A stretch of DNA of 64,000 bases, taken from positions 992,001-1,056,000 of the forward strand of contig NZ_CP012201.1 in NCBI RefSeq assembly GCF_001191005.1. The letters are read 5' to 3'. Positions 30,786-40,019 of this stretch are shown here, piece after piece (the first letter of the stretch is position 1; the number at the start of each line of letters is the position of its first letter). The notes under the pieces were generated by a model, which did not search any database, was not told where the DNA came from, and saw nothing but the letters and a program-made list of their open reading frames with translations. This stretch comes from Massilia sp. NR 4-1. Its GTDB lineage: Bacteria; Pseudomonadota; Gammaproteobacteria; Burkholderiales; Burkholderiaceae_D. A program made the position numbers and the translations under genes.

Positions 30786-31237
30786 ATCTCATCCCCTTGA
30801 TCCTTGGTTTCATCCCATCTTGCCATAAGCGCAGGCGGGAAGGCTGTGCAAACGATGAAGACAGCAAAGATGAAATCGACTCATACCCGCCGGATTTGAT
30901 AGGCAGACAATCCGGCGCCTTCGGATAGCATGTCGTTGCTGCGCGACTGGCCGATTGTCCTGGGGAGCCATTTTATTGTCCTGGCGAGCCAAGGCATGTG
31001 TCCCGGGAGGCCAGTAGGGGCCTTATGACTAGTATGAACTGTTTGCCGGCCGGGTAGCGATGGGCCGGAGGCAGGCAGCGCCTTCCCGGGTGTTCAGCCG
31101 GTTCCGTCCCGGGACATTCCTGTGTGTAGCTTGTTTGCGTTGGCGCGGCCGTTTCGCTCGCTGCCTTGCGGGCGGTATCGCGTCGTTTGCATCTGATAAA
31201 AAATCCATCTGAAAAAATCATTGATTGGAGAGACCAT
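30786..31237. other. Intergenic region with a regulatory-looking repeat
   Basis: No gene is seen in these 452 bases. They contain the direct repeats at 30954-31013 (listed separately) and the palindrome TCCCGGGA within related sequence near 31107-31120. The region precedes the SGNH hydrolase gene. Confidence 0.5.
30954..31013. repeat. Three ~21-bp-phased direct repeats upstream of an SGNH hydrolase
   Basis: ATTGTCCTGGGGAGCCA (30954-30970) and ATTGTCCTGGCGAGCCA (30975-30991) differ at one base and start 21 bases apart. A weaker copy, TGTGTCCCGGGAGGCCA (30997-31013), follows at 22 bases. The spacing of two helix turns would put all copies on one DNA face, as in a repeated protein-binding site. 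Confidence 0.5.
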
Positions 31238-32326
31238 ATGCCCACTCGCTTTCGTCGTGCCTTGCCTAAGCTGCTGCCTGCCCTGGTCCTGCTCACCGCC
31301 GGATCGCAAGTAGCTGCCAGCACCCTGAACCAAAACGTTTCGTGGACCATCGACCGCCCCGGCACCAGCAATGTGTACCGCGTGGTGGCCTACGGCGACT
31401 CGATCTATGCCGGCTACAACGGCTCCACCGTCAACGCGGCCAAATACTCGGCGCCGACGGTGGACGCGGAATACCTCTCCGCGCAATGGAACGCCGACAT
31501 CGAGAGCGTGCGCCGCACCAAATCCGGCGCGATTGCTTCGGACGTGTACAACAACAAGATCGTCGCCGAACGCTCGTATATGCAAGCCAGCAATACCCGC
31601 GTGGTCACGTTCGAGATGTGCGGCAACGACGGCCTGCAGGCACGCACCGCCTTCAAGAGCCAGAGCGGCACCTGCGACGACAGCGTGCTGACCGCGGCCG
31701 AAGCGAACTGCAAAACCTATGTGACGGCGGCCATGGATTACATCAACGCCAATGCCTATTCCGGCGTGAAACTGAAGGTGATTTCCAATCTCCACTACCC
31801 GGGCTATACCGCCGACAATACCCCGAGCTCCTGCAAGGACCCGAAGACCGGCGCCACGGTGAACATGCAGGAAAAATTCCTGCCTTCGCTGGCCCGTATC
31901 AACCATATGATGTGCGATGTCGCGCGCCAGAAAGGCTTCATGTGCGCGGATAACTTCGCCCAGTACATGGGTTCGGATTACGACAGCAATGGCGATGGCC
32001 GCATCGACTCCGAGGCCCTGCGCTACGTCGCCGGGGAGAGCCAGGCCAGCTATGTCACGCGCATCACCTCGACCCTGCGCTCGACCATACGCGATGCCAA
32101 TGCCCACTTCGTGTCCGCCAGCAGCAGCTATGACTACATCCAGTCCGACGATACGCATCCGACCTATTCGGGCAGCACGGTCAGCGCCGGTCTCCTGGGT
32201 GGTTCCACCGGCAGTGGCGCGCCGCGCTATACCTCGTTTGTCGGCGGCAAAAACCCGATCTGGAACCAGTACGGCCATGAGCGCATGGGCTGGGCCGTTT
32301 CGACCTTCAACACGCCGGCGCCTTAA
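31238..32326 (+). CDS. Secreted SGNH/GDSL hydrolase
   Basis: This 362-residue protein has a signal peptide (MPTRFRRALPKLLPALVLLTAGSQVAAS). The catalytic blocks are YGDSIYAGYNG (Ser), MCGNDG (Asn) and SDDTHPT (Asp-His), which define an esterase/lipase of the SGNH superfamily. A DSNGDGRIDSE segment looks like a single calcium loop. Several cysteines suggest disulfides in the periplasm or outside. It starts at the ATG after GGAG. The natural ester substrate is unknown. Confidence 0.88.
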   Translation: MPTRFRRALPKLLPALVLLTAGSQVAASTLNQNVSWTIDRPGTSNVYRVVAYGDSIYAGYNGSTVNAAKYSAPTVDAEYLSAQWNADIESVRRTKSGAIASDVYNNKIVAERSYMQASNTRVVTFEMCGNDGLQARTAFKSQSGTCDDSVLTAAEANCKTYVTAAMDYINANAYSGVKLKVISNLHYPGYTADNTPSSCKDPKTGATVNMQEKFLPSLARINHMMCDVARQKGFMCADNFAQYMGSDYDSNGDGRIDSEALRYVAGESQASYVTRITSTLRSTIRDANAHFVSASSSYDYIQSDDTHPTYSGSTVSAGLLGGSTGSGAPRYTSFVGGKNPIWNQYGHERMGWAVSTFNTPAP

Positions 32327-32347
32327 CGGCTCGTCATAGGTCATTTC

Positions 32348-33037
32348 ATGGAGACGCCACTCCGTCCCGAGCACCGATCGGCCAGCGGCGATAAGGCCGC
32401 TGCTGGCCAGGTGTGGCGTCCCAGCTCCGGCTATCTGCTCGTCGCCCTGGCGCTCGCCATTGGCGGCATCGCCTTGCTCTTCTTCCTCTGGCTCCGGTCA
32501 GGCACCGACGCGCTGGACGGCGCTGCGCCGCCTGCCCCGGCGCCCAGCACGGCGTCCATTCCACGGGCGCCTGCATCCGCGCCAACGCCAGGTACGCCGC
32601 AAAGCGGCGCGCAAAAGGCGCTGCCGCGCGTGCCGGAAGGCGATGCCGATCCCACTCCCGACCTGGCAAGCTATGTCGCCCGTGGTGAAAAGCCGAGCAT
32701 GGCCGAGGTGATCGAACGCCTGCATGCGCGCGGGGTGCGCACCGGCCTTGGCGCATTTTCGCCGCCGGGAACCAGGCCGCCGCTGATCGGACTCGCCGTG
32801 CCTGAAGATTTCGAGCTGCCGAAAGGGTATGTGCGCCACCATCAGGCCACCGATGACGGCCAGCGTATCGAAGCCGTCCTGATGTTCGCGCCCGATTTCC
32901 AGCTGCTCAATGCCGCGGGGCAGCCAGTCACCATGCCGAAAGACCGCGTCGTTCCGCCGGAGCTGGCCCCGCCCGGGCTGCCGATCCGGCGCATCGTGAT
33001 TCCTCCACCAGTTGATCCGGCCCGACCGGGCCATTGA
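32348..33037 (+). CDS. Single-pass membrane protein, unknown function
   Basis: This 229-residue protein has one membrane helix (about 28-50, GYLLVALALAIGGIALLFFLWL). After it come a Pro/Ala-rich linker and a globular C-terminal part in the periplasm (LPKGYVRHHQATDDGQRIEAVLMFAPDF). No family is recognised. Its stop is 5 bases before the start of the Lnt-like gene, so the two are probably translated together. Confidence 0.7.
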   Translation: METPLRPEHRSASGDKAAAGQVWRPSSGYLLVALALAIGGIALLFFLWLRSGTDALDGAAPPAPAPSTASIPRAPASAPTPGTPQSGAQKALPRVPEGDADPTPDLASYVARGEKPSMAEVIERLHARGVRTGLGAFSPPGTRPPLIGLAVPEDFELPKGYVRHHQATDDGQRIEAVLMFAPDFQLLNAAGQPVTMPKDRVVPPELAPPGLPIRRIVIPPPVDPARPGH

Positions 33038-33042
33038 CCACC

Positions 33043-35487
33043 ATGACACAAATTTCCCATTCCAGAATGCTCATCGCGGCGGGCATTCTGGCCAGTGCGG
33101 CCCTGTCGGCCATGTATGTGCGCGGCGGATGGCTGCTCGGCTTCGTGCTGCTGGCGCCTTGGCTGCGCGCGCTGGATGGCAGCCGCACTTGGGCCTCCAC
33201 GCTGGCCTGCGCCTATGCGATGTCGGTGGCCTTCACGGCGGCCGTTTTCGCCTGGTTCGGCATCGCGTTTGGACGCTACACGCAGGTTGGCGAACTCGCA
33301 GGCCTGGCCGTGCTGCTGCTTTGCGCACCGCTATTCCAGCCGCAGTTTTTCGCTTTCGCACTGGTGCGCCATGCATGCACAAGCCGCTACGGCCTGGCGC
33401 TGCGGGCGCTGGCGGCCGCGGCGGCCTGGGTGGCGGCGGAAAGGCTGCTGCCAAGGCTGCTCAGCGACACGCTCGGTTATGGCTTGTACCCATCGCCGCT
33501 GCTGCGCCAGGCGGCCGATGTGGGCGGTGGGGCGGGGCTGACATTGCTGCTCCTGCTGGCCAATGAAGGCATCGCGGCGGCGCACGCGCGTTGGCCCGGC
33601 GGCTGGCGCGCTGCACTCCGGCCTGCCGCGCTGGCGGCGCTGGCGCCCTTGCTGCTGGCGGGTTATGGCTTACTTACATTGTCCGGCAGCCCGGCGTCCG
33701 CTGCCAAGCCTTTGCGCATGGGATTGGTGCAGGCGAATATGGTTGACTATGAAGGCCTGCGCCGGTTAAGGGGGGCGCATGCCGTCGTGCGCGAGGTGCT
33801 CGACCGGCATTTCGCCATGAGTTACGACGCCGTGGTGCGGCAGCGCGCGGACGCGGTGTTGTGGTCGGAGACGGCCTATCCCACCACCTTCGGCCAGCCC
33901 AAGAGCGAAGCCGGCGCCGAATTCGATCGCGAGATCCTGGCCAATGTGAACGCCGCGGGCGTGCCGTTCGTGTTCGGCACCTATGATCGCGACAGCGCCG
34001 GCGAATACAACGCGGCCGCCTTCGTGCAGCCCGGCGCCGGCCTGCTGGGCTTCTATCGCAAGACAAGGCTGTTCCCCTTCACCGAGTACGTGCCGGCCTG
34101 GCTGGATGGGGATGCCTTGCGGCGCCTGCTGCCATGGACCGGCAACTGGCAGCCGGGCAACGGCGCACGCGTTTTCCCGCTGCGTCTTGCCGATGGCCGC
34201 GAGGTGCCCGTGCTGCCCTTGATTTGCCTGGACGACGTCGATGCGCACCTGGCCATCGACGGCGCCCGCCTTGGCGCGCAGGCCATCCTCACCATGTCGA
34301 ACGACTCATGGTTCAGCAAGGAGCGGGAGGGGGCGCGCCTGCACCAGGTGGCGGCGGCCTTCCGCAGCATCGAAACGCGTCTGCCGCAATTTCGCGTCAC
34401 CAGCAACGGCTACAGCGCGGCCATCGACGCCGGCGGCGCCATCCTTGCCGGAACCGCCATGGGCGAACCCGCCCTGGTGATTGCCGACCTGCCGCTGCGC
34501 CGGCCCGCGCCGACGCTGATGGTGAGGTGGGGCGACTGGGTCGGCCTCGCCGCCGGCGCCTTCCTGCTCTTGCTGGGGATAAGAAGCATGTCCATATGGC
34601 CAAGGCATGCAGGGCAGCTTCCCGATGTGCCGCCTGCCATTGCCTTGCCGGCCAAGGTCGTGCTGCTGCCGCCTTTCGCCCGTTTTGCTGCCGGTGCGCT
34701 GCGCACTGCCGCGCGCATGGGGTTGCTGGGGATGGGCGCGGCGCTGCTGCTTGACGATTCTTTACGGATTAATACGCTGGCGCAGATCCGTATTTTTGCC
34801 GCTTGCTTCCTGGCTCCGGAGGCGGCTGCATTGTGCGTATTGTTCGCCTTCAGGGCGCGTGCGGAATTCAGCCACGGCCGCCTGGTGCTGAGCCGTGGCG
34901 CGCAGCGTATCGAACTGGCTTTGCAGGATATCGCCGCGGCCGAGCTATGGCGCCTGCCGTTTCCCGGCCCTGGACTGGCATTGCGTCTGGCATCGGGCCA
35001 GCGTTGGCGCTATGGCCTGGCGCTGGCCGAACCTGTCGCCTTTGCCGCCGCCATGGCCGGCGCCGGCGGTCCGCCGATGGCGCAAAAAACGCGAGCGCTG
35101 CAGGCGGCGGTTCAAGGTGGCGCGGGCTTACGGCATCGTTGGCTCGACCATCCATTGAACAAATTCGTCCTGCTCCCGCTGGTACTCGCCATTCCGGCTT
35201 TCACTCTGCATCAGCATATCGCCTATGGCAGCGCCTTCGGCGAATACTACAGCTTCGGCCTGAAGGCTTACCTCAGCGCCTTCGCGCTATGGTGGGCGGC
35301 ATGGTCCATCGGCGTGGTACTGAGCGCGGCGCTGCTGCGTGCCGCGATCGAGGCGGCAACGCTGCTGGCGGTGCTGCTGCGTCCCAAGCAAGCCATCGGC
35401 ACGCGGCTTTGGCTGGAGCGCGGCGGCTACGCCATGCTGTATCTGGGCATGCCGGCCTGGCTGCTCGTCAAGCTCAGCGGGTTGTAA
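33043..35487 (+). CDS. Lnt-like apolipoprotein N-acyltransferase with extra C-terminal domain
   Basis: The N-terminal 510 residues of this 814-residue protein match apolipoprotein N-acyltransferase, which adds the third acyl chain to lipoproteins: six membrane helices, then a nitrilase domain with Glu276 (WSETAYP), Lys340 (YRKTRLFPFTEYVP) and Cys395 (LICLDD). The usual ICYE around the cysteine is ICLDD here. A second part of about 300 residues is added. It has four or five more helices around a soluble stretch (GRLVLSRGAQRIELALQDIAAAELWRL) that resembles a bacterial PH-like domain. This length is well beyond ordinary Lnt (about 510), so it is probably a paralogue with a special acceptor. Confidence 0.83.
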   Translation: MTQISHSRMLIAAGILASAALSAMYVRGGWLLGFVLLAPWLRALDGSRTWASTLACAYAMSVAFTAAVFAWFGIAFGRYTQVGELAGLAVLLLCAPLFQPQFFAFALVRHACTSRYGLALRALAAAAAWVAAERLLPRLLSDTLGYGLYPSPLLRQAADVGGGAGLTLLLLLANEGIAAAHARWPGGWRAALRPAALAALAPLLLAGYGLLTLSGSPASAAKPLRMGLVQANMVDYEGLRRLRGAHAVVREVLDRHFAMSYDAVVRQRADAVLWSETAYPTTFGQPKSEAGAEFDREILANVNAAGVPFVFGTYDRDSAGEYNAAAFVQPGAGLLGFYRKTRLFPFTEYVPAWLDGDALRRLLPWTGNWQPGNGARVFPLRLADGREVPVLPLICLDDVDAHLAIDGARLGAQAILTMSNDSWFSKEREGARLHQVAAAFRSIETRLPQFRVTSNGYSAAIDAGGAILAGTAMGEPALVIADLPLRRPAPTLMVRWGDWVGLAAGAFLLLLGIRSMSIWPRHAGQLPDVPPAIALPAKVVLLPPFARFAAGALRTAARMGLLGMGAALLLDDSLRINTLAQIRIFAACFLAPEAAALCVLFAFRARAEFSHGRLVLSRGAQRIELALQDIAAAELWRLPFPGPGLALRLASGQRWRYGLALAEPVAFAAAMAGAGGPPMAQKTRALQAAVQGGAGLRHRWLDHPLNKFVLLPLVLAIPAFTLHQHIAYGSAFGEYYSFGLKAYLSAFALWWAAWSIGVVLSAALLRAAIEAATLLAVLLRPKQAIGTRLWLERGGYAMLYLGMPAWLLVKLSGL

Positions 35488-36390
35488 TCAGGGACGGCTG
35501 GCAGCGGCGTATTTCCACAGTCCGTCGAGCATGGGCTTGCGCTGGCCGATGGCGCGGAACAGGCGGATTTCCAGCCGCAGCGCCCATTGCTCGCCGCCCG
35601 CGCGCACCAGCTTGCCCTCGGCCAGTTCGCGCGCAATGCAGCTCTCCGGCAGCCACGCCAGGCCATGGCCGGACAGCGCCATGGTTTTCAGCAGTTCGGC
35701 CAGATCGCTTTCATAGCAGTTGCTTAGGCAGTCGGGCTGGCCGGCGCGCGCCTGGATATGCTGCACCACACGGCCAAAGTAGGTGGTCGGCGTATAGGCG
35801 AGATAGGGCAGGGGCTGCGCCTTGCCACCGGGGAGGCTGAAGGCAGGCGATCCGGCGCGGTTGGGCGCCGATACCGGCATCACCGTCTCGTCGCCCAGAT
35901 GCAGGAATTCGAAGCGCTGCGGGTCCAGCTCGATGGGCAGGGCGGAATGGTGGTAGCACAGCAGCAGGTCGCAATTGCCCTCCACCAGTGCCAGCACCGA
36001 ATCATGCACATTCGCTGGCAGGATACGGGTGCGCAGCGGCCCATATTTGGCCTGCATGGAGCTCAGCCATTGCGGAAAGAAGTTGAGCGACAGGGCGTGG
36101 CCGGCCGATACGCGCAGTACCTGCTCGTTGGACTCCTCCACCCGCAGCATGGCGCGCGCGTCGTTCAGCAGCCGCATCGCCTCAGCTGCAGCGCTGCCGA
36201 ACATTTTGCCGGCCGGCGTAAGCACCAGCGGATAGGTGCTGCGGTCGACCAGATCGGCGCCCACCCACGCCTCCAGCGCTTGAATGCGCCGGCTCAGCGC
36301 GGATTGGGTCACGCAGCGCTCTTCCGCCGAGCGTGAGAAATTCCTGGTCTGAGCCAGGCTCAGAAAGTCCTCCAGCCATTTGATGTCCAT
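35488..36390 (-). CDS. LysR-type transcriptional regulator
   Basis: This 300-residue protein has a LysR helix-turn-helix at 1-60 (MDIKWLEDFLSLAQTRNFSRSAEERCVTQSALSRRIQALEAWVG) and a co-inducer domain after residue 90. It is transcribed away from the Asp/Glu racemase gene, and a perfect dyad with a T-N11-A core lies between them. This arrangement strongly suggests that it controls the racemase gene; the effector is unknown, though an amino acid is plausible. Confidence 0.93.
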   Translation of the reverse strand: MDIKWLEDFLSLAQTRNFSRSAEERCVTQSALSRRIQALEAWVGADLVDRSTYPLVLTPAGKMFGSAAAEAMRLLNDARAMLRVEESNEQVLRVSAGHALSLNFFPQWLSSMQAKYGPLRTRILPANVHDSVLALVEGNCDLLLCYHHSALPIELDPQRFEFLHLGDETVMPVSAPNRAGSPAFSLPGGKAQPLPYLAYTPTTYFGRVVQHIQARAGQPDCLSNCYESDLAELLKTMALSGHGLAWLPESCIARELAEGKLVRAGGEQWALRLEIRLFRAIGQRKPMLDGLWKYAAASRP

Positions 36391-36445
36391 TGCCGTTCCC
36401 CCGCTTGCCGATACGCGCAGCCATTGTAAACGAGCGGCTATCCCT

Positions 36446-36468
36446 AACTATGCGCGGGATGCATAGTT
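36446..36468. promoter_or_regulatory. LysR-type operator dyad
   Basis: AACTATGC (36446-36453) and GCATAGTT (36461-36468) form an exact 8-bp inverted repeat around 7 bases. It contains the T-N11-A core typical of LysR sites. It lies midway in the 153-base region between the divergent LysR and racemase genes. Confidence 0.7.
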
Positions 36469-36543
36469 TCAGTGCGAATCGGCATAATGGTATGCGCTGC
36501 CGCCGCTATCGTCACGGTATTCGAACCGCGAACCAGGACGCAT

Positions 36544-37320
36544 ATGAATACGACGCAGTTTTCCCGCACCGCCAGCCCAGCCTTCAAACTGGGCATCGTC
36601 GGCGGCATCGGCCCTGCCGCCACGGTGGACTTTATGAGTAAGATCATCCGCAACACGCAGGCGCGCTGCGACCAGGAGCATTTGCGCCTGGTGGTGGAGC
36701 ACAATCCGCAGATTCCAGACCGCACTGCCAATCTGCTGGGCGGCGGCGCCGATCCCGCCCAGGCGCTGTACGAGGCCTGCAAGCGGCTGGAGCTGAACGA
36801 GGCCACCCATATCGCCTTGCCATGCAATACGGCACATGCCTATATCGCACGCATCCAGCCCCGCCTGTCGGTCCCCATCGTCAATATGCTGAGCGAAACG
36901 GTGGCCCACATCGAGCGCTATTGGCCTGAGCGGCCCACGGTGGGTTTGCTGGCCACCTCGGGCACCATTGCCAGCGGCGTGTACCACGCGGCTGCGGCTG
37001 GACATGCGCTGGATCTGATCGTGCCGGACGCAAGCCATCAGGCGTGCGTGATGGAGGCGATCTATGGCGAGCGCGGCGTGAAAGCCGGCCATGTGGATGG
37101 ACCATGCAAAGAAGCGCTGCTGCGCGCCCTGGCGTATCTGGCCGGGTGCGGCGCCGGCATTGTCATCCTCGGCTGCACCGAGCTGCCGCTGATTCTGGCA
37201 CAGCATGCGGCCTACCGGATTGGCGCTCACACGGTCGCGCTACTGGACCCCACCGAACTGCTGGCGCGCCGCTGCGTTGCCATGGCCAAGAATGGCGGAA
37301 CAGCAGTCATCGCTGTTTAG
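36544..37320 (+). CDS. Aspartate/glutamate racemase family protein
   Basis: This 258-residue cofactor-independent racemase has the two catalytic cysteines in PCNTAH and GCTELP and the opening KLGIVGGIGPAATVDF. It fits the aspartate racemase (YgeA-like) branch. It probably interconverts an L/D amino acid such as Asp or Glu, but broad-specificity members exist. The ATG at 36544 was chosen because the longer frame runs into the operator. Regulation by the divergent LysR protein is likely. Confidence 0.9.
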   Translation: MNTTQFSRTASPAFKLGIVGGIGPAATVDFMSKIIRNTQARCDQEHLRLVVEHNPQIPDRTANLLGGGADPAQALYEACKRLELNEATHIALPCNTAHAYIARIQPRLSVPIVNMLSETVAHIERYWPERPTVGLLATSGTIASGVYHAAAAGHALDLIVPDASHQACVMEAIYGERGVKAGHVDGPCKEALLRALAYLAGCGAGIVILGCTELPLILAQHAAYRIGAHTVALLDPTELLARRCVAMAKNGGTAVIAV

Positions 37321-37459
37321 GACTGCCAAAAATGCGACAGCTTGCCGGACGCAAGCCGTGCCGCAGATATTGAGGAGCGCTATTTGCTGTTGCAGGCCAT
37401 TACAATGGCTAGCGCATGGCATGGAATTCGAACTCTGGACGCGGCGCTGCTAGGAGAGA

Positions 37460-39016
37460 ATGATGGGCCTGACCAAAATGCATATCCGCGGCCGTTTCTG
37501 GCTGATGCTGTCGGTGTTTGTCGCGGGCTTTGCCGCGTACAGCGCCTGGTCGGTGTGGACCCTCAACGAGCTGAAAGTGAATGGTCCCGTCTATAACCGC
37601 ATCGTCCAGAGCAAGGATCTGGTGGCCGATATCCTGCCGCCGCCTGAATATGTCATCGAGTCTTATCTGGTCAGCCTGCAACTGGCGGGAGCGCGCGACA
37701 AGGCACGCCAGGAGGGGCTGATAAGCCGCTTGCAGAGCCTGAGCAAGGACTACAGCACCCGCCACGAGTATTGGCGTAAAGCCGGTCTGGAAAGCGGGCT
37801 GGCCGCTGCGCTGCTGGAGCAGGCCCACCAGCCGGCCGAGGAATTCTATCGCCTGGTTTTCAACACCCTGGTTCCGGCGGTGCAAAAGGCCGATGCCGAA
37901 GCGGCGGGACAGGCCATCAGCCGCATTGATACCGCGTATGAGCGCCACCGCCAGGCTATCGACAAAGTGGTGGAGCTGGCCAATGTGCGCGCCGCGCGCG
38001 ATGAGGCCCAGGCGCAGGCGATGATCGAAAACGCCAGCTGGCTGATGCTGACCATTCTCGGTCTGTCGCTGGGCGCCGGAATCGCGATTGCCCTGCTGGT
38101 CATGCGTGCCATCCTGCGGCCGCTGACGGCCGCCGTCCAGGTGGCGGAAACCGTGGCGGCGGGCGACCTGACCGGCCGGATCGAAGCGGTGGTGACGGAG
38201 GACGAAACCGGCCAGCTGCTGCGTTCCCTGCGGAATATGAATGAGAGCCTGGTCAGCATCGTGCACCAGGTCAGGAGCGGGACCAGCGCCATTTCGGAAT
38301 CCTCGAACCAGATTGCGGCCGGCAATCTCGATCTGTCCTCGCGCACCGCGCAGCAAGCCAGCTCGCTGGAAGAAACCGCGTCGTCCATGAAGGAGCTGAC
38401 CGGCATCGTGGAACAGAATGTCGGCAGCGCCGAACAGGCCAGGCAGCTGGCGGAAACGGCCTCGCTGACGGCCAGCCGTGGCGGGACGGTGGTGGCACGG
38501 GTGGTGGAAACCATGGGCTCCATTAACGAATCCTCGCAGAAGATTGTCGACATCATCAGCGTGATCGACGGCATCGCTTTTCAGACGAACATTCTCGCGC
38601 TGAATGCGGCGGTGGAGGCGGCGCGCGCCGGAGGGCAGGGACGCGGCTTTGCTGTCGTGGCCTCGGAAGTGCGCACGCTGGCGCTGCGCTCGGCCAGCGC
38701 CGCCAAGGAGATCAAGGAACTGATCAACGATTCGGTCGGCAAGGTGGGCGAGGGCAGCCGGCTGGTGGATGAGGCGGGCGGCACCATGCGCGAGGTGGTG
38801 GACAGCGTGCAGCGGGTGAGCGACATCATCGGCGAGATCGCCAATGCCAGCCACGCGCAGTCAAGCGGCATCGAACAAGTCAGCGCGGCCTTGTCCCAGG
38901 TCGAACAGGTGACGCAGCAGAACGCCGCGCTGGTGGGCCAGGCCGCCGAGGCGGCGGAGAGCATGCGGCGCCAGACCGAGGCGCTGACGACGGTGGTGCG
39001 CATGTTTAAGGTTTAA
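37460..39016 (+). CDS. Methyl-accepting chemotaxis protein
   Basis: This 518-residue receptor has membrane helices at about 12-32 and 195-215, a four-helix-bundle ligand domain between them, a HAMP domain (ILRPLTAAVQVAETVAAGDLTGRI), and the signalling domain with the hairpin tip IIGVIDGIAFQTN-type sequence (here SVIDGIAFQTNILALNAAVEAARAG). The ligand is not evident. A ribosome site AGGAGAGA lies before the double ATG (37460/37463). No CheR-docking pentapeptide is seen at the C-terminus (VVRMFKV). Confidence 0.94.
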   Translation: MMGLTKMHIRGRFWLMLSVFVAGFAAYSAWSVWTLNELKVNGPVYNRIVQSKDLVADILPPPEYVIESYLVSLQLAGARDKARQEGLISRLQSLSKDYSTRHEYWRKAGLESGLAAALLEQAHQPAEEFYRLVFNTLVPAVQKADAEAAGQAISRIDTAYERHRQAIDKVVELANVRAARDEAQAQAMIENASWLMLTILGLSLGAGIAIALLVMRAILRPLTAAVQVAETVAAGDLTGRIEAVVTEDETGQLLRSLRNMNESLVSIVHQVRSGTSAISESSNQIAAGNLDLSSRTAQQASSLEETASSMKELTGIVEQNVGSAEQARQLAETASLTASRGGTVVARVVETMGSINESSQKIVDIISVIDGIAFQTNILALNAAVEAARAGGQGRGFAVVASEVRTLALRSASAAKEIKELINDSVGKVGEGSRLVDEAGGTMREVVDSVQRVSDIIGEIANASHAQSSGIEQVSAALSQVEQVTQQNAALVGQAAEAAESMRRQTEALTTVVRMFKV

Positions 39017-39102
39017 ACGCTTGGAAACCTTGTCTATGCGGCAGCCCACCTTGCCGTCCCGCAGCCGACGCCGGTACGGCAATATGGCGGCCCGGGCGGT
39101 CT

Positions 39103-39849
39103 TTATGCTTCTACGTCGCGAGCAACTTTATGCCGCGTCAGCACCGTGAGCAGGCCAAGACCGGCCAGCAGCATGGCGTAACCTTCCGGCTCCGGTACGG
39201 GCAGTGATGGCGTCAAGGAATCGATCGTCATCTTCACGTTCAACGCATCGTCGCGCGAGGCGTAGGTGAAGGCGTTGTAGACTGCCATCTGGGTGTAATC
39301 AGCTGGTTTGATCTCGCCCGGCAGGCTGATTGAATTGAGGGCCCGATGGCGGCTGTCGATGAAATCGATGCCGACTTCCTGTTGCAGGCCGGATTGGCTA
39401 TTTGCCGTCAGCGCCACGATGTGCACCACATCGACAAAGCGGTTGTCGATGACCGAAATGACGGGTGTATCGACCGAGGCGAAGCGCACGCCGTCATTGC
39501 CGACCGTGTACTTGACGCCGGCCATCGTGCGGGCGTATCCCGGTCCACCGTACAGGGCCGACTCGGCACCGGGCAAGGCCGGTGGAATGCCGAGGAACTG
39601 GCCCAGCGCGGTGTCATAGAAAAAGTGGCCACGCACCCGGTCGCCCCTGCTGATCAGCTTGCCCGCATAGCTGGAGGACGCGACGGCAACGCCTGGGCCG
39701 GGGCCGGTCGGCGAAGTATGCGCATAGTAGGTCATGTCGCCGACCGTTGCGGTGAAGTCATAGGCAACAATAGCGGCATGGGCGAATGACGCGCTGAGCA
39801 GCAACAATGCTGCCGCGCCGGTGGATTTGAGGGACGGAACGAAGTGCAT
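39103..39849 (-). CDS. PEP-CTERM sorting-domain protein
   Basis: This 248-residue secreted protein has a signal peptide (MHFVPSLKSTGAAALLLLSASFAHA). The C-terminal sorting signal is VPEPEGYAMLLAGLGLLTVLTRHK, that is, the PEP motif, a hydrophobic helix and basic residues. Such proteins are handled by exosortase A and linked to an exopolysaccharide envelope. The body (30-215) is beta-rich and otherwise not recognised. No exosortase gene is in the window. It is divergent from the beta-lactamase-fold gene. Confidence 0.88.
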   Translation of the reverse strand: MHFVPSLKSTGAAALLLLSASFAHAAIVAYDFTATVGDMTYYAHTSPTGPGPGVAVASSSYAGKLISRGDRVRGHFFYDTALGQFLGIPPALPGAESALYGGPGYARTMAGVKYTVGNDGVRFASVDTPVISVIDNRFVDVVHIVALTANSQSGLQQEVGIDFIDSRHRALNSISLPGEIKPADYTQMAVYNAFTYASRDDALNVKMTIDSLTPSLPVPEPEGYAMLLAGLGLLTVLTRHKVARDVEA

Positions 39850-39903
39850 GTAAGGCCTTGTCGTCAAATGTGAGGAAAAGTTAATTATAAAGCATTGATG
39901 TTA

Positions 39904-39918
39904 TTGCATTCAATGCAA
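39904..39918. promoter_or_regulatory. 15-bp palindrome in a divergent promoter region
   Basis: TTGCATT-C-AATGCAA is a perfect dyad in the AT-rich 170-base space between the PEP-CTERM gene and the serine hydrolase gene. It has the size of a dimeric repressor site. Confidence 0.4.
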
Positions 39919-40019
39919 AAGAATGGGGGAATGTGACAAATGGTATGGATTTAAGAAAGAATTGCTGGGCAATTAATTCAACGATAGACTCCGGGCATGA
40001 TCCAGCCTGCCTCTTTTCC

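Noticed and set aside
39103..39849. An exosortase locus around the PEP-CTERM gene
   Set aside because: No exosortase or polysaccharide genes are found nearby; substrate genes are usually scattered.
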